A DNA stretch of 64,000 bases from Lysobacterales bacterium (GTDB lineage: Bacteria; Pseudomonadota; Gammaproteobacteria; Xanthomonadales; UBA2363): assembly GCA_019634735.1 (NCBI GenBank), contig JAHCAT010000002.1, positions 62,001 through 126,000 of the forward strand, written 5' to 3'. Of the stretch, positions 62,556 to 64,000 are shown piece after piece. The notes beneath the pieces were generated by a model that ran no database searches, was not told where the DNA came from, and saw only the letters and a list, made by a program, of their open reading frames with translations. The position numbers and the translations under genes were made by a program. Every line of letters starts with the position of its first letter. Positions within the stretch are counted from its first letter, which is position 1.

Positions 62556-64000
62556 CGCCGATCGCCGCGGTCAACGACTTCGTCGTCAAGTTCGCCAACG
62601 TCAACGGTTCCGGTTCGGCCTCGGCGAACGAGCTGTTCGCCCGGGCGATCCTGCGCATGGGCGTGCCGGTCAGCCCGCGCAACATCTTCCCCTCCAACAT
62701 CCAGGGCCTGCCGACCTGGTACGAGGTGCGCGTCAGCGAGGCCGGCTGGCTGGGCCGCCGGGGCGGCGTCGACCTGCTGGTGCAGATGAACCCGCAGACC
62801 TGGGACGCCGATGTCGCCGAGCTCCCTGCGGGCGGCTACCTGCTGTACGACAGCAGCCGGCCGTTGCCGCCGGGCCGCCTGCGCGACGACATCGTCGTGC
62901 TGGGCGTGCCGCTGACCCGGATCTGCGCCGAGCACTACCAGGACCCGCGGCAGCGCCAGCTGTTCAAGAACATCATGTACCTGGGCGTGCTGTCGGTGCT
63001 GCTGGGCATCGAACGCGAGGCCATCGTCCGCCTGGTCGGCGAGCAGTACCGGGGCAAGGAAAAGCTGCTGGAGGCCAACCTCGGCGCCCTGGACCTCGGC
63101 CGCGCCCACGCCCTGGCGCACTTCCCGGACGGCATCGGCCTGCAGGTGCGCGCCGCCGACGCGGTCGGCGAGCGCATCTTCATGGAAGGCAATGCCGCGG
63201 TGGCGCTGGGCATGGTCTACGGCGGCGCCACCGTGTGCGCCTGGTATCCGATCACGCCCTCGTCCTCGGTCGCCGAGGCGTTCCAGAAGTACTGCCAGAA
63301 GTTCCGGTCCGGCGAGGACGGCAACCGCCACGCCATCATCCAGGCCGAGGACGAGATCGCCTCGATCGGCATGGTGGTGGGCGCCGGCTGGAACGGCGCG
63401 CGCGCGTTCACCGCCACCTCCGGCCCCGGCGTCTCGCTGATGACCGAGTTCATCGGCCTGGCCTACATGGCCGAGATCCCGGCCACCATCGTCAACGTGC
63501 AGCGCGGCGGGCCGTCGACCGGCATGCCGACCCGCACCCAGCAGGCCGACCTGCTGTCCTGCGCCTATGCCTCGCACGGCGACACCCGGCACGTGATGCT
63601 GTTCCCGGAGGATCCGGCCGAGTGCTTCGCGTTCGCCGCCGACGCCCTGGACCTGGCCGATCGCCTGCAGACGCCGGTGTTCCTGATGACCGACCTCGAC
63701 ATCGGCATGAACCAGCGGCTGTGCGCACCGCTGGCCTGGGACGATGCGCGCCGGTACGACCGCGGCAAGGTGCTGTCCGCCGCGCAGCTGGAGGACGGAC
63801 GCGAGTTCGGACGCTACCTGGACGCCGACGGCGACGGCATTCCCTGGCGGACCTGGCCGGGCACCCACCCGACCCGCGGCGCCTTCTTCACCCGCGGCAC
63901 CACCAAGGATCCCTGGGCGCGCTACTCCGAGCGTGGCCCGGACTATGTCTACAACATCGAGCGCCTGCGCCGGAAATGGCGCACCGCCAGCGACCTGGTG
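62552..64000 (+). CDS. 2-oxoacid:acceptor oxidoreductase, fused gamma/alpha subunit (partial)
   Basis: The frame starts with ATG inside the stop of the previous gene and runs off the window after 483 residues. The N-terminal part (about 1-190) is the gamma domain (FANVNGSGSASANELFARAI). The alpha (pyrimidine-binding) domain follows with YPITPSSSVAEAFQ, DEIASIGMVVGAGWNGARAF and TGMPTRTQQADLL. These enzymes oxidatively decarboxylate pyruvate or 2-oxoglutarate to the acyl-CoA with ferredoxin as acceptor; the beta subunit with thiamine diphosphate is probably just outside. The substrate cannot be told from this part. Confidence 0.93.
   Translation, partial: MTPIAAVNDFVVKFANVNGSGSASANELFARAILRMGVPVSPRNIFPSNIQGLPTWYEVRVSEAGWLGRRGGVDLLVQMNPQTWDADVAELPAGGYLLYDSSRPLPPGRLRDDIVVLGVPLTRICAEHYQDPRQRQLFKNIMYLGVLSVLLGIEREAIVRLVGEQYRGKEKLLEANLGALDLGRAHALAHFPDGIGLQVRAADAVGERIFMEGNAAVALGMVYGGATVCAWYPITPSSSVAEAFQKYCQKFRSGEDGNRHAIIQAEDEIASIGMVVGAGWNGARAFTATSGPGVSLMTEFIGLAYMAEIPATIVNVQRGGPSTGMPTRTQQADLLSCAYASHGDTRHVMLFPEDPAECFAFAADALDLADRLQTPVFLMTDLDIGMNQRLCAPLAWDDARRYDRGKVLSAAQLEDGREFGRYLDADGDGIPWRTWPGTHPTRGAFFTRGTTKDPWARYSERGPDYVYNIERLRRKWRTASDLV

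Noticed and set aside
1-64000. CRISPR arrays, insertion sequences, prophage genes, tRNA or rRNA genes, toxin-antitoxin pairs.
   Set aside because: No regularly spaced repeats, transposase or integrase motifs, cloverleaf sequences or phage structural genes were seen on reading both strands; absence is by eye, not by program.

Overview
The window is a GC-rich chromosomal segment (roughly 70 % G+C by eye) from a gammaproteobacterium, most probably of the order Lysobacterales (Xanthomonadales). Four things point there. A rhodanese-secB-gpsA block is present. A small RNA gene with C-rich loops lies directly downstream of polA, the position and architecture of Xanthomonas sX13. Many exported proteins belong to lineage-specific secreted families. 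The FAD/Fe-S oxidoreductase and 2-oxoacid oxidoreductase genes overlap at the right-hand end. I see no tRNA, rRNA, insertion sequence, phage or CRISPR array, so this is ordinary chromosome carrying a large surface/secretome cargo.

Layout. 0-6 kb (all minus): polysaccharide deacetylase, exported cupin, MAPEG membrane protein, then the haem genes hemD-hemX-hemY. 6-8.5 kb: two small exported proteins (minus), a hotdog thioesterase and a lipoprotein. 8.7-10.9 kb: rhodanese, secB, gpsA. 10.9-18.5 kb: beta-barrel protein, trmL, an exported S1 peptidase, an exported unknown, an M16 peptidase and a DUF4156 lipoprotein. 18.8-21.8 kb: sX13-like sRNA and polA. 21.9-25 kb: TRAP transporter membrane genes with a convergent solute-binding protein. 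25-29.4 kb: peptidase-like exported protein, GT-C type membrane protein, proline-rich protein and SIMPL protein. 29.5-34.7 kb: molybdopterin oxidoreductase, kappa-GST/HCCA isomerase and SLC13 permease, apparently one operon. 35-60 kb: mostly exported proteins (DUF4394, sortilin-like propeller, two exported SDR paralogues, CHRD, S9 peptidase, beta-helix, coiled-coil/fibre) with three regulators: a two-receiver response regulator, a winged-helix/kinase/TPR fusion and a CadC-like winged-helix/TPR protein. 60.7-64 kb: FAD/Fe-S oxidoreductase and the start of a 2-oxoacid:acceptor oxidoreductase.

The most notable points are these. (1) A 25-bp perfect inverted repeat of REP type sits in frame inside the molybdopterin oxidoreductase gene; a second copy with the same arms and the same 34-nt spacer length lies 7 kb away. 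(2) An sX13-like sRNA with three C-rich loops lies behind polA. (3) Five exported (or once-exported) products between 46 and 58 kb end in a short tail resembling IFADGFE, which looks like an uncharacterised sorting or anchoring signal. (4) Four housekeeping genes (polA, hemD, hemX, rhodanese) have a -10-like hexamer 6-8 nt before the start codon and no ribosome-binding site, as expected for leaderless mRNAs. (5) One protein joins a DNA-binding winged helix, a Ser/Thr kinase, a transmembrane helix and a TPR domain. All functional statements come from reading motifs and gene order; no database search was run.
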